The notes: generated from the sequence alone by a model not told the origin. Shown: positions 1-8,458, counted from the first letter of the stretch. The stretch: DNA of 15,817 bases from Temnopleurus reevesii (GCA_036244855.1 BQKZ01009070.1:7518-23334), one strand, 5' to 3'. Numbers and translations: made by a program.

Positions 1-634
1 GGGGGGGGGTAATGGGGACCTACTTCCCCGGGAAATACGTATGAGATGTTGAACCTTTTGACAGCTAAGTAAAGGGTGTAAAGTTGAAAATTTGAGCCGC
101 GTGGATCAGATAGATTGTCATTTTTCGTCTGTCCCCGCTCCTCCCAAGGTGATGACGCGTTGTTAAACAGTGTAAAAGAAAACTGAGTTTACAAGATTTG
201 TGGTCAAGGAATAGTTTCCAGCTTTCCTCTGGTTTTTATCAAAAGTTTGTGTTTTTTTTTTTCGTTTTTTTTTTCTTCTTCTATTTTTTTTGTTACGGGA
301 GACAGAAACTAGCGGAGGAATGGGACACGCCCAATTAGTAAAAATGATAAAGCTCTGTGGATACGCCACAGAAATATGAACCGTTTCTGCGGGATATGAT
401 CACAGAAGTCGGTGGATATGATCGCCACTGAAATATATTTCTGTGGGATACACTAGCGCAAGAATGGCCTATTGATGAATTCCGAAATATTCATTTGATT
501 TCTTGATAAAAATATTCATATAAAATATATTAAACAATAAATTTCCAACAAAATAATCTAAAAAATTGAAAAATATTATTAAAAGTGAAACACTGCTATA
601 TTTGAAAGTAAAATAATTTATTTTCCATTTCAAT
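1..634. other. Gene-free upstream flank of RPL23A
   Basis: No coding exon is recognisable. The stretch opens with a run of nine G. It holds a T/C-rich tract at about 250-291 (purine-rich on the other strand; the Lys/Arg-rich 68-codon minus frame there is a by-product of the tract). At 355-377 there is a small hairpin (CTGTGG/CCACAG), and the 12-mer CCACAGAAATAT at 366-377 is repeated perfectly inverted at 435-446. From about 480 to 645 the DNA is very AT-rich. It may contain the proximal promoter of the ribosomal protein gene, but I cannot point to defined factor sites. Confidence 0.6.
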
Positions 635-677
635 TATATCTTAAATTGCACACCTATCTCTCCCTTTTTCGTTCAAC
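635..677 (+). promoter_or_regulatory. RPL23A: Probable RPL23A core promoter and 5'TOP leader
   Basis: A pyrimidine run, TATCTCTCCCTTTTTC at 655-670, lies seven bases before the start codon at 678. It follows CACAC at 650-654. This is the layout of ribosomal protein mRNAs, whose 5' end starts at a C within an oligopyrimidine (TOP) tract that couples translation to growth signalling. A weak TATA-like TTATATCTTA (634-643) lies about 20-25 bases upstream of the likely start. The short leader, the pyrimidine tract and the MAPK start together support this as the first exon. The exact start site is inference. Confidence 0.55.
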
Positions 678-702
678 ATGGCTCCCAAGTCCAGAATAGA
701 GG
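678..702 (+). CDS. RPL23A: RPL23A coding exon 1 (first 8 codons plus one base)
   Basis: This tiny exon reads MAPKSRIE plus the first base of a split codon. MAPK is the usual N-terminus of animal L23a. The exon ends at G702 before GTACAA (703-708), a tolerable donor. It leaves phase 1, exactly what the next exon needs (it begins with two bases, CT, giving an Ala codon GCT). From memory the vertebrate gene also breaks after eight codons within an Ala codon, which fits. The start was chosen because it follows the pyrimidine-rich leader and because no other ATG gives the right phase next to an L23a-like N-terminus. Intron 1 would be 2,738 bp. The weak points are the imperfect donor and the lack of transcript evidence. 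The residues SRIE differ from the usual Lys-rich start. Confidence 0.72.
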
Positions 703-1254
703 GTACAAATTAACGATTTCAAATGATAATAAATAGTTAATCCCATGATATTTCATGCAAACTAATGGCATTAAACTATTAGAAATATTCCAAGGCTAAG
801 ATAAGCTCTATAGTTTTTGTGTGAAATAATCCATTTTGCCTCTAAACGATCCATGAAAGTGAGTTGGTCGGTCGACATGAGTTTCGACTATTGACGTGTG
901 CATGTGTGTGATTGGGTATGGTGCACGTGAGTGAGCCACTCCAACATGCAGCTGCAGCACGGCAGTTACCGAGGGCGAAGGCACGGCCGTTACCGAGGAC
1001 GAAGGCGAGGCAAAGTGAGCACAAGCCGCCGGCTGAGTGCACCGAGTGAGAGGCTACTGGCTTACTGCATGCTGCACTCGACTGCGTCTCTGTCTGTGTC
1101 TAGGGCTAAAACGGTCTGCACCTTTGTTTTAATTGAGCAAAAGATTTAAAAGCAAATCTGTCAAAATGTCGAGCATGAGCAAGTGGACTCGTGACATTGA
1201 ATCTCCTTAAAAATTATACACAAACATGACAAAAGAGACATGCGCTGGGCTAGA
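703..1254 (+). other. First part of RPL23A intron 1
   Basis: Intronic DNA with no recognisable exon. It runs from the donor at 703 to the start of the first long repeat at 1255. It is AT-rich up to about 840, then markedly GC-richer (about 940-1110), including the 24-bp tandem duplication listed separately. An ATG frame at 931-1149 encodes an RG-rich stretch through that duplication, but nothing else supports it as a gene. Confidence 0.6.
959..1006. repeat. Two tandem 24-bp units
   Basis: Units 959-982 and 983-1006 are adjacent and identical at 22 of 24 positions (core GTTACCGAGG followed by CGAAGGC). On the plus strand they read as RG/RR-rich codons (SYRGRRHGRYRGRRRG). They lie in the locally GC-rich part of RPL23A intron 1. 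The multiple-of-three length keeps a frame open, but a chance frame in a simple duplication is the likelier explanation. Confidence 0.7.
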
Positions 1255-2084
1255 TAGGTGGCTTTATTTTCGTGAGATGGTAATCATTTCGAGGACTTTA
1301 TTTTTTTGTTTATATTTAGGGTCAAGGGTCTGCGTTAATGCACTTTCGTATCCAGCAAGTTTTCATTATCCAAATTTCATCAAATTACATTAGGCCCCTA
1401 AGTCTTTAAGATGGTCAAAATTGTTTATTATGTCTTTCTCGCCTTCAATAATGTCAATTAATTATGGTAAAGTTCAAGTGTATTTGGTTGAATCTTTGGC
1501 ATTCGCTCGTCATGTTGCGAAGTTGCTGCAGGAAACTGATCATATTAAATGAGGTTATCACTATCAGGCTGGCCGAACATTACAGATATTTGGCACTAAC
1601 TTCAGTTTCCTGCAGCGACTTTGTGACCGTGAACATGACAAGCGAATGCCAGAGATTCAACTGATTAAACTTGAACTTAATCATAATTGACATTATTGAA
1701 GGTGAGAAAGATGCCAATATTATTTAATAAACAATTTTGATAATCTTAATGAAATTTGGTGTAAAATGAATCACAAAATTCCTTCACCGCCCAAGAGTCA
1801 AGAGTGAAAAGGAATTGATATGTTTTTAACTGAGATGTCATCATTCTAATCTAAACAATCAATGATTGTCGCATTTGCTGTGCTTCAACATGCGCGCATT
1901 TTTCTGTAGGAGCGCGATTTCAATACATGTCTGGTATTACCATACTGTCTAGTAATGCGATTTTCAAAAGAGCCTATTGCTTATAGCGTTTGCCACATGG
2001 CACAAAGAATGTCTATGGCCAGGAAATCTTGGAGTCACTTCTTTCACACAAATGTTATAGCTATAAAACTTGTCTCATTTGAAT
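1255..2084. repeat. Long intronic repeat, copy 1 (~830 bp, with internal hairpin)
   Basis: This copy begins TAGGTGGCTTTATTT and ends TGTCTCATTTGAAT. It is repeated in the same orientation at 2451-3258 with small substitutions and indels. Its first half holds a long imperfect inverted repeat: left arm about 1404-1538, right arm about 1603-1751, both carrying the GGAAACTG / CAGTTTCC motif nearest the loop. The second half (about 1760-2084) is not part of the hairpin and includes a GC-rich patch with GCGCGC near 1894. Relative to copy 2 it lacks about 20 bp at the inner end of the left arm. Plus-strand frames in it are interrupted and differ between the copies, so it is non-coding. It looks like a non-autonomous foldback element or a segmental duplication of one. 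No clear target duplication was seen. Confidence 0.85.
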
Positions 2085-2450
2085 ACTTCTCAGTCTGGTT
2101 GCCATCCCTCCTGAACCACCTTACCTATACCCAGCAACAAGATCGTCTGGACGAAGACCAGCTCAGTTTCTTCATCAGCGGTGCAGACTCAACAGCTTTC
2201 AACACTCCTTCTTTCCCAGTGTCATCTGCCTGTGGAACGATCNAAGAACTTCAAAGGCAAGTTCCAAGCCGTGTGGCATTGGGATTGGTGATTAGGAAAG
2301 CGTGATTTGGGGAGCTTTTCAAATCACATTTCCCTCTGCTACACACACGGTATAGCACCTACTCCATAGCTCTCTGGAGTAGTGACAATGTCAAAAAATG
2401 TCAAAAACTATTCCAGGGAGCTATCCATAGCTAGGGTAGATTATATAGGT
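2085..2450. other. Spacer between the two long intronic repeats
   Basis: Unique sequence between the two repeat copies. It contains one undetermined base (N at 2243). The plus frame of copy 1 stays open into it, to a stop at about 2305, but reads as no family I recognise. Near the right end a short inverted repeat, 2367-2382 against 2408-2423 (14 of 16 pairs; TAGCTCTCTGGAGTAG type), can fold. The GC content from 2100 to 2290 is higher than in the neighbours, so an old transposon coding remnant is possible, but I cannot assign one. Confidence 0.5.
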
Positions 2451-3258
2451 TAGGTGGCTTTATTTCGCAAGATGGCAATCATTTCGAGGACTTGTATTTT
2501 TGTTTATATTTAGAGCCGAGGGTCTGTGTTAATGCACTCTCGTATCCAGCAAGTTTTCATTATCCAAATTTCATCAAATTACATTAAGATTATCAAAATT
2601 GTTTATCTTTTTTCACCTTCAAGAATGTCAATTAATTGTGATAAAGTTGAAGTTTATTCGGTTGAATTTCTGGCGTTCGCTCGTCATGTTCACAGTTGCG
2701 AAGTTGCTGCAAGAAACTGAAGTTGGCGCCAAATTTCTGATCATATTTAATGAGGTTATCAGGCTGGCTGAACTTTACAGAAATTTGGCGCTAACTTTAG
2801 TTTCCTGCAGGTTCGCGACCGTGACTATGAGGAGCGAACGCCAGAGATTCAACCGATTAAACTTGAATTTAATGATAATTAATTGACATTATTGAAGATG
2901 AGAAAGATGACAATATTAATGAACAATTTTGTAAAAATGAATCATGAAATTCCTTTACCGCCCAAGAGTCAAGAGTGAAAATGAACTGATATGTTTTTAA
3001 CTTGGATATCATCATTCTAATCTAAACAATCAATATTTGTTGCATATGCTGCGCTTCAACATGCGCGCATTTTTCGGGAGGAGCGCAATTTCAATACGCA
3101 TCTGGTATAACCATACTATCTAGTAATTGGATTTTCGAAAGCACCTATTGCTTATAGCGTTTGCCTCATGGCACAAAGGAGAATGTCTATGGCCAGGAAA
3201 TCTTGGTGTCACTTCATTCACACAAATGTTATAGCCATAAAACTTGTCTCATTTGAAT
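2451..3258. repeat. Long intronic repeat, copy 2 (~808 bp, with more complete hairpin)
   Basis: Direct repeat of 1255-2084 at an offset of about 1,196 bp. Its internal hairpin is fuller than in copy 1. The left arm 2595-2739 pairs with the right arm 2778-2929, and the arms end at AAATTTCTG / CAGAAATTT around a 38-base loop. It still contains the ~20 bp missing from copy 1. It ends at the same TCATTTGAAT as copy 1, and different sequence follows. The plus-strand open frames here (for example 2599-2886) run through both hairpin arms and are not credible proteins. It lies wholly within RPL23A intron 1, ~180 bp before exon 2. Confidence 0.85.
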
Positions 3259-3440
3259 CTTTAGGGGACCCAACAAATTGTCGGTATATACATGTTTTTC
3301 CAAAAATTTAGATTAGGGAATGTTTTAAGTGGACATCTAAAAAAATGCATGTGTTGTAAGGTATGCTATCTTTTGTACACAGTTCTTATTTATGCATGGT
3401 ATGGTCTTGACTGAAATACTTTTCTTTGATTCACTCACAG

Positions 3441-3550
3441 CTCAGCGCAAGGCTGGCAAGAAGGGCCCCGCTCAGCGTGAATCTGCTGCCAAGGTTGAGG
3501 CCCGTGCTGAGGCTAAAGCCAAGGCCAAGGCTAAGCAGGATGCCCTCAAA
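3441..3550 (+). CDS. RPL23A: RPL23A coding exon 2 (Lys/Ala-rich N-terminal extension)
   Basis: The acceptor is TTCACTCACAG (ending 3440) and the donor is AAA|GTAAGT (3551), close to ideal. The exon starts with two bases completing an Ala codon from exon 1. It encodes QRKAGKKGPAQRESAAK and then an Ala/Lys/Glu-rich run with alternating AKAKAK. This is the low-complexity basic tail that eukaryotic uL23 carries ahead of its globular domain. The tail is poorly conserved in sequence but conserved in composition, and in animals it helps nuclear import and contacts rRNA (known of the family, not shown here). It ends in phase 0. The opposite-strand frame over the same bases is a shadow. Confidence 0.9.
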
Positions 3551-4804
3551 GTAAGTTCTATGTTTGTTAATTTGTTGCTTCTCTTTTTTTGTACAGTCAT
3601 CTCTTCCTAAAGCCCCCGTCACATAGGGCCCAGAAGCAACACAATTCAACATGACTCTTTGTTCAGTTCACAGTTAGCTGCCTGCGAACAAAGAGTCGTG
3701 TTGAATTGTGTTGCTTCCTGGGCCCTATGTGACCGGGGCTTAAGACAAACTTTCTAAGTTGAATAAGCCAAAGTTGATAGGACTTTTTGGACTAAATCAT
3801 TATGAATATGAGTTATTAACCTTTTCTAAGTAGAACTTCTGTTTATAGGGTGGTTTATTAATAGATATAAATTTATGCAAGTTTCTTGCCAATGACTGAA
3901 GTTGCATGGAATTCCATAGACCAGTAAATAACAGTGCAACTAGGACACCTTGAATCCAGTTTGCATGTATGTCTCGTTGCTATGTCAGGTAAGCTTTCAG
4001 GTTGTCAAGAACAACTTTTGTGTGTATAGAATGCATAAAATGTTCATCTTTTAGTAAACCCGCCTATTCAAAAAAAAATTTGTGTTCCCAAGAGATTTGA
4101 CTTGGGCAGAATTGCCTGTATTTAAACAAATCTTTCTGCTTTATCCGTAATATCTTATTTCAGACATCCCAAATGATTATAAATTTTATGCCAACATTTT
4201 TTTGTCACTTTGCCCATCCAAGATTATTCAATTTATTCTTTTTTTATTACAATCCTCTCATTTTCAATTCCTTGCCCTTTTGTTTTAAAGTTACAGGTCT
4301 GCTATTTCAAAATGTTTGGGGCAAGGCTATTTTTTAAAATTACATATTATATTGCAGTTGGGGAAATTATGAAGAAAACCACATGAAATTTCTAGAACCC
4401 ATGAGATGGATATGGAAGCTATCAGCTGGGCATACAAGGTCTTGAATTTGACAGGCTTGGTATTTAGTAGCTCTGAAATTACATAGTTGCTACCTATGAC
4501 CAATTTTCTATAATCATCACCAATTTGGACCTTGGATTTGTCAACTTTTCGGGTCAAACTAATAAAGATTACCAATGTTGGCAGCATAACCAACATGCAC
4601 TTTAATGTAAAATATATGAAGACCACTAATATGTAGCAGGAGTATCACCTATTTCCACATACTCATGTTGGCAGCTATGGAATCATGTTCTATTAATTAC
4701 ACACAAACATCTGAGGTAGAACAATAAGGTGAATACTGATGAGGCTACCCTGTTAAACGTAATAAGTAAATAATTAAATGTGAATTCATTCTCTCTATCC
4801 ATAG
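3551..4804 (+). other. RPL23A intron 2
   Basis: An intron of 1,254 bp with a strong donor (GTAAGT) and the acceptor CTCTCTATCCATAG. Apart from the foldback element at 3609-3742 it is AT-rich sequence with no exon I can recognise. I looked for box C/D snoRNAs, since vertebrate RPL23A introns host them. CTGA motifs occur (near 3895, 4474 and 4710) but no RTGATGA box sits at a sensible distance upstream, so none is called. Confidence 0.75.
3609..3742. mobile_element. Short foldback element (MITE-like) in RPL23A intron 2
   Basis: The left arm 3610-3664 and right arm 3686-3741 are reverse complements with only three differences over ~56 bp (two substitutions and one 1-base indel), around a 21-base loop. 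The arms start AAGCCCCCGTCACATAGGGC. A structure this long and well matched is typical of a recently active non-autonomous inverted-repeat transposon. The flanks read CCTA on the left and TTAAGA on the right, and no clean target duplication is visible. It lies 60 bp after the exon 2 donor, so the pre-mRNA could form a stable hairpin near that splice site. A weak relative may lie near 7621. Confidence 0.85.
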
Positions 4805-4944
4805 ACCAAGAAGGCTGCCCTGCGCGGATCCCATGCCACCCGCAAGAGGAAGATCCGTACCAAGGTGACATTCCGTCGACCCAGGACCTTCAAGCCTCCC
4901 CGCCAACCCAAGTACCCCAAGAAGAGCATCCCCAGAAGGCCACG
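4805..4944 (+). CDS. RPL23A: RPL23A coding exon 3 (start of conserved uL23 region)
   Basis: The acceptor is TATCCATAG (ending 4804) and the donor is CACG|GTAAAT (4945). The exon encodes [20 protein letters not shown], then [18 protein letters not shown] and KKSIPRRPR. This is the conserved basic segment of eukaryotic L23a leading into the globular domain; the human protein has the same KKIRT, TFRRP and RQPKYP blocks. The exon runs phase 0 to phase 2, and its last CG joins the first G of exon 4 as an Arg codon. uL23 sits at the exit of the large-subunit peptide tunnel, where signal recognition particle and chaperones dock (family knowledge). The base composition is much GC-richer than the flanking introns, as usual for highly expressed ribosomal protein exons. 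Confidence 0.95.
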
Positions 4945-6220
4945 GTAAATATAAATTCCCAATGACTTCTCGGGGAATAATTTTACTTTTCACATTTGAT
5001 AAACAGTTTTAGACATTGAGGAAACTTTTCCAATTCTTTACTGTACAGTTCCATGTGAAAAAGTTGCTACACATATATTTTGTATAGCAATCGTGCTAAA
5101 ATGCATTGCAAATTGCAATGCGATACCAGGAAACTTATTCCCTGCTTCTTTCAACATGTGTTTGAATTTAAAGGGGAACCAACCCCTCGATTCATCATGC
5201 TCTCATTGAGCATAGAAAATTCAGATGAACGAACTTTGAAAATATGAACGAAATCTGGTAATTTGTTAAAAAGTTATTAATAAATTTCAAAGCCTCAATG
5301 ATATCTTTTACTTTACTAGTACTGAAAAGGGTCCTAAAGCCTTTCTTTGGTGGTGAGTTTGAACTACATTACGTTACAACAAGAATTAAGCCTTAACATG
5401 CCACATGCATACTAATCTAGTGCCAAATGCATATGTACTTGCTTGTGCAGCAATGCACAATGTGTACATGCCTTCGGAGGTGCTAACGTAATGTCGTTAG
5501 TGCATGTATACACGCAATTGTGATTGGCATAATTAAAAAAAAAAAGGGGGATTATGTTAATGTTGCATACCAGCAATTTTCAGCCAAATATTGTTTACAT
5601 CCTAGCCTCATTTCCATGATTCGTAGTTTATTCAACAGTCATATAAAAAAAATCATGCTCTAGTGCCAAGTACTTGCGGCGAATGAAGATCATACGAAAG
5701 TATCAAACTCCATCATTCAAGATAGAACTGACTCCATTGTATCACTGCAATAAATCCTTAGAGAAGATCACACAGCTTCAGGTTTTCATTAAATGGATCT
5801 TTCCAGTTCAAGCATGCATGAAAAAGTTTCTTTTATATTTTCCTATTTTCTTTGATCTTTTACCATAGTCTTATGAATATGATTTTGCCATCATATTTTA
5901 ATGACAATGAATGTTAAGTTACAGGTATCTCTGCCTGAATAGACTAGGGATCACAACAAATTTATATTACTTGATAAGATGCAATTAACGAAGGTTTCAT
6001 GCGATCTGTTTGAAAAATGTTAAATCAGCATCCGCTAATTATTTAATTTTGGCAGAATTTGAATGTATTTGAAAATTTGATGTTAGATATTCAAGCCAAA
6101 CCGGTAATACAGTTCCAGAGAAGATCATTGAATATGCTTTAAAAAAATAGCTATATATAGCAATATAAAAACTGTACACACCCCTTGTATACTAAACAAG
6201 TTTCATATCCTCATCTGCAG
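4945..6220 (+). other. RPL23A intron 3
   Basis: A 1,276-bp AT-rich intron with the donor GTAAAT and the pyrimidine-containing acceptor CATATCCTCATCTGCAG. I see no exon, tRNA or convincing snoRNA in it. Around 5390-5535 there are loosely paired motifs (for example TTGTGCAGCAATGCACAA near 5443, a short palindrome), perhaps an old repeat. An A-run with GGGGG lies at 5535-5550. The minor open frame at 5674-5868 has no recognisable product. Confidence 0.7.
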
Positions 6221-6482
6221 GCTCGACCAGTACAGCACCATCAAGTTCCCGCTCACCACCGAGAGCGCCATGAAGAAGATCGAGGAGAACAACACCCTCG
6301 TCTTCATCGTCGCCCTCAAGGCCAACAAATTCACCATCAAGACCGCCGTCAAGAAGCTCTACGACATCGACGTCGCCAAGGTCAACACCCTCATCAGGCC
6401 CGACGGACAGAAGAAGGCCTACGTCAGGTTAGCACCAGACTACGACGCCTTGGATGTCGCCAACAAGATCGGTATCATATAA
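6221..6482 (+). CDS. RPL23A: RPL23A coding exon 4 (uL23 globular domain, stop codon)
   Basis: After the acceptor TCATCTGCAG the exon completes an Arg codon. It then reads [20 protein letters not shown], followed by the motifs [48 protein letters not shown] and GII-stop. This is the eukaryotic uL23 domain, nearly residue for residue, with the usual C-terminus IGII. It contributes 86 residues plus TAA at 6480-6482, for 178 aa in total (human about 156; the extra length is in the Lys/Ala-rich tail). The uL23 domain binds domain III of large-subunit rRNA. Codon choice is strongly C-ending, unlike the flanking DNA. The other frame over these bases (6185-6490) is a shadow. Confidence 0.97.
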
Positions 6483-6570
6483 AAGGTTAGATGAAGCCTC
6501 ATGTGGATCACGGACACACATTAAGATCAGTGACACTGTGATAGTAATAAACAGTGTAAATAGGTGATCA
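6483..6570 (+). terminator. RPL23A: RPL23A 3' UTR with polyadenylation signal
   Basis: After the stop codon the 3' UTR is short, as in most ribosomal protein genes. A canonical AATAAA lies at 6546-6551 in the context TAGTAATAAACAGTG, 64 nt after the stop. A GT/T-rich region follows (about 6575-6605, TTGTTACGTT and TTCTTGTTTGG), fitting a downstream cleavage element. The cleavage site is probably about 6565-6575. No competing signal lies nearby. Confidence 0.8.
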
Positions 6571-6870
6571 AAATTTTATATTGTTACGTTGCTTTTCTTG
6601 TTTGGTTTGGGCATTGATCGTGGGAAGTGGCTGAGAAAATGATAGGACCAGATTTCGATATGGAGAATTGAAATGGAAGCAAGGGTTAGGGAGGGAGAGA
6701 GGGAGAAGAGGTCAGGTGAGCAAGAAAGTAAGGACGAAAGATTAGACCGTATAGATAGAAGGATCAGATCTCGGTATAAAGAACATTGAAAGGGAAGGAT
6801 GAAGAGAGAGGGAGCGAGCTGGAAAGGGATGATATCAGAATAGCTGGCTGAAAAAAAGGGATAGAATGAC

Positions 6871-7290
6871 CAGGGTTGTGTTTCATAAAGCTGTTTGTAG
6901 ATCTATGCATTATGCAAATGACTGGTGACCCTTTCCTGAACTCTGTGGTAAAACCTTGCGCTGAATCGCAACTGAGAAAGAATCACCAGTCGTTCGTACA
7001 GTCGTTCATAGATCCAGGGCGCTACAAACCCACTTGCCCGCATGCCCGGGGCAACATAATTTAGCTGTCAGGCAAGTAAATTGAATAATCACATGCCAGA
7101 TAGGACAAGTAAGAGTTATAGCTACTATTTTTTCTCTTTATGCAAATTGGCATCTGCCACCAATTTTGGTCATGGGAAACATTTGTTTGGGCAAGTGATT
7201 GAAAAACTTGGTTGCCCGACAGGGAAACTGTTGAAAAGAATTCTTGTAGCACCCTGAGATCTACGACTAACTTTATGAAACACAACTCTG
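6871..7290. mobile_element. Foldback MITE copy 1, split by another element
   Basis: The ends are CAGGGTTGTGTTTCATAAAG on the left and CTTTATGAAACACAACTCTG on the right, almost perfect reverse complements. Inside, TGACTGGTGACCCTTTC on the left half mirrors GAAAGAATCACCAGTCG on the right half. Removing the insertion at 7015-7256 and one copy of its 5-bp flank leaves 173 bp, close to the 169 bp of the intact copy at 8033-8201. From memory this is a common class of repeat in echinoderms and other marine animals. The target duplication of the outer element is not clear. Confidence 0.8.
7015..7256. mobile_element. Nested inverted-repeat transposon with 5-bp target duplication
   Basis: The element begins CAGGGCGCTACAA and ends TTGTAGCACCCTG. 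These 13-bp terminal inverted repeats match at 12 of 13 positions. It is flanked on both sides by AGATC (7010-7014 and 7257-7261). Joining the flanks restores the hairpin arm of the surrounding foldback element, which confirms both boundaries. The element is 242 bp with no coding capacity, so it is non-autonomous. Further in, GCCCGGGGCAAC and GGTTGCCCGAC add partial pairing. CAGGG ends recall hAT elements, but those normally make 8-bp duplications and only 5 bp match here, so the superfamily is uncertain. Confidence 0.85.
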
Positions 7291-7406
7291 ATGTTATAAA
7301 GAGAATTGATTTGGGATGGTGGAGAGAAAGAGAATGAGCATGCAAGGAAATGAAGACAGAGGGTAGAGAGAGCGAGAGTGAGTATAGAAAAGGATCTAGA
7401 ATGACC

Positions 7407-7556
7407 GAGGTTGTGTTTCACAAAGCTGTTCGTAGATCTGCGCATGACGGTACGAACAACTGGTGACCCTTTCTCAGATGCATTTCAGCAACAGGCGTAA
7501 TCATTGAGTGCAGGAAAGGGTTACCAAACATTTGTAGAGTCGTCTGAAGATCTGCG
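7407..7556. mobile_element. Foldback MITE copy 2, degenerate and right-truncated
   Basis: The left end, GAGGTTGTGTTTCACAAAGC, matches the left end of copy 1, and ACTGGTGACCCTTTCTC is present. The inverted half is diverged (AGGAAAGGGTTACCAAACAT and GAAGATCTGCGAAC). The terminal TTTATGAAACACAAC segment seen at the right end of the other copies is missing. It is preceded by the same TCTAGAATGACC motif that precedes copy 1. Confidence 0.65.
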
Positions 7557-8032
7557 AACACAGTTTAGATCTAGGCATAAAGCGAATTGAAAGGGGAGGT
7601 TAGAGAGAGAAAGAGAGATTAAAGGCACTGTCACACATAGGAGTTGCACAATTTAAAAAATTCTCAAACCCAGCTGTCTGTCCTATCTAAATATATTCAG
7701 ATAGATGAAAAATCAACAGAGGATCAAAAAAAAAAGAAAGTTATTCATGCACTATCAAGATATCTATGTATATTGAATTAAAGCGTAGGATGGCTCATAA
7801 ATTCCTGTACAAAGCCTATTGAGGCGACGTTTTAGATTTTCGCTTGTTTCAAGCATTAAATGTTGATTTTAAAGCCTAATATTTTCCCAGCTTAGTTTAT
7901 ATGCACCATCAACCTTTCAGATAACCTCTAGGATCTGGCAGTTGAGAATTTTTGAAATGAAAACAATGTTAAACAATGGCCTTAAGAAAGTGATGATGAA
8001 GGAATAGAGAGCTGAGAAAAAGACAGATTGAT
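7557..8032. other. Gene-free stretch between foldback copies 2 and 3
   Basis: Another GA-rich block (7560-7620) is followed by AAAGGCACTGTCACACATAGG at about 7621-7641. That loosely resembles the arm of the intron-2 foldback element (AAAGCCCCCGTCACATAGG) and may be a decayed relative. The remainder to 8032 is AT-rich, with no gene or clear repeat. Confidence 0.45.
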
Positions 8033-8201
8033 CAGGGTTATGTTCCATAAAACTGTTAGTATGTCTATACCCAGTTGTACAAATGACTGGTGACTTGCAC
8101 TCAATGATAACCCTTTGCACGGAATCGCACTTGAGAAAGAATCACCAGTCGTTTGAAGGAATCGTGTGTATCTATGAATAGCTTTATGAAACGTAACTCT
8201 G
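8033..8201. mobile_element. Foldback MITE copy 3, uninterrupted (169 bp)
   Basis: The left end CAGGGTTATGTTCCATAAAA and right end TTTATGAAACGTAACTCTG pair imperfectly. Internally, AAATGACTGGTGACTTG and GAATCACCAGTCGTTTGAAG form the second pairing block. The length, without an insertion, defines the family at about 170 bp. The flanking bases are AT on both sides (GAT before, ATT after), which would allow a 2-bp target duplication. Two bases prove nothing. Confidence 0.7.
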
Positions 8202-8326
8202 ATTTTTGCGCAAAGAGAAATGATAGGGAGGGCAGAGAGAAAGAGCAAGAAAGTAAAGACAGAAAGAGAGCCGTGAAAATGGTAAAATGACCAAACCTCA
8301 GTAACATGAGGGTTTGAGAATCCTTC

Positions 8327-8458
8327 ACTAATCTGAAAGAGCAATGCTACTAATAATTGGTTACTAGGTGGTCTGTTTTACTGAAATGTGCATGCAACAA
8401 TAATCTTGATTGGCCATTTTCATGCGATTAATTGCAAACCTCTAAGTCACAGGCCCCA
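8327..8458. repeat. Possible decayed relative of the 8661/9388 repeat
   Basis: The order of motifs matches part of the two repeats that follow: CTAATC, TGAAAGAGCAAT, TTGGTTACT, GTCTRTT, GCAACAA, GCGATTAATTGCAAAC and AGGCCCCA. Many substitutions and small indels separate it from them. If real, it would be a third and older copy of that family. The alignment was by eye only, so confidence is low. Confidence 0.4.

Noticed and set aside
163..369. Lys/Arg-rich 68-codon minus frame
   Set aside because: Produced by a T/C-rich tract at 250-291; there is no conservation signal or gene context.
931..1149. Plus-strand frame with RG-rich repeats (SYRGRRHGRYRGRRRG)
   Set aside because: It arises from a 24-bp tandem duplication in a GC-rich patch of intron 1; the rest of the frame matches nothing and no splice or promoter context supports it.
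1955..2305. 116-codon plus frame ending in the spacer, possible transposon protein remnant
   Set aside because: The first half is repeat sequence and the second half, containing an N, has no recognisable motif.
1464..2886. Several plus frames inside the long intronic repeats
   Set aside because: They run through both arms of a hairpin, are open at different places in the two copies, and look like no protein family.
4683..4993. Minus-strand frames over RPL23A exon 3
   Set aside because: Shadows of a GC-rich coding exon on the opposite strand.
5870..5945. Possible box C/D snoRNA in intron 3 (ATGACAATGA ... CTGA)
   Set aside because: The C box has two mismatches, the spacing is too short and no terminal stem is visible.
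7982..8344. Hydrophobic 120-codon minus frame
   Set aside because: It reads the complement of GA-rich repeats and a foldback element; the Ser/Leu/Phe bias is a composition effect.
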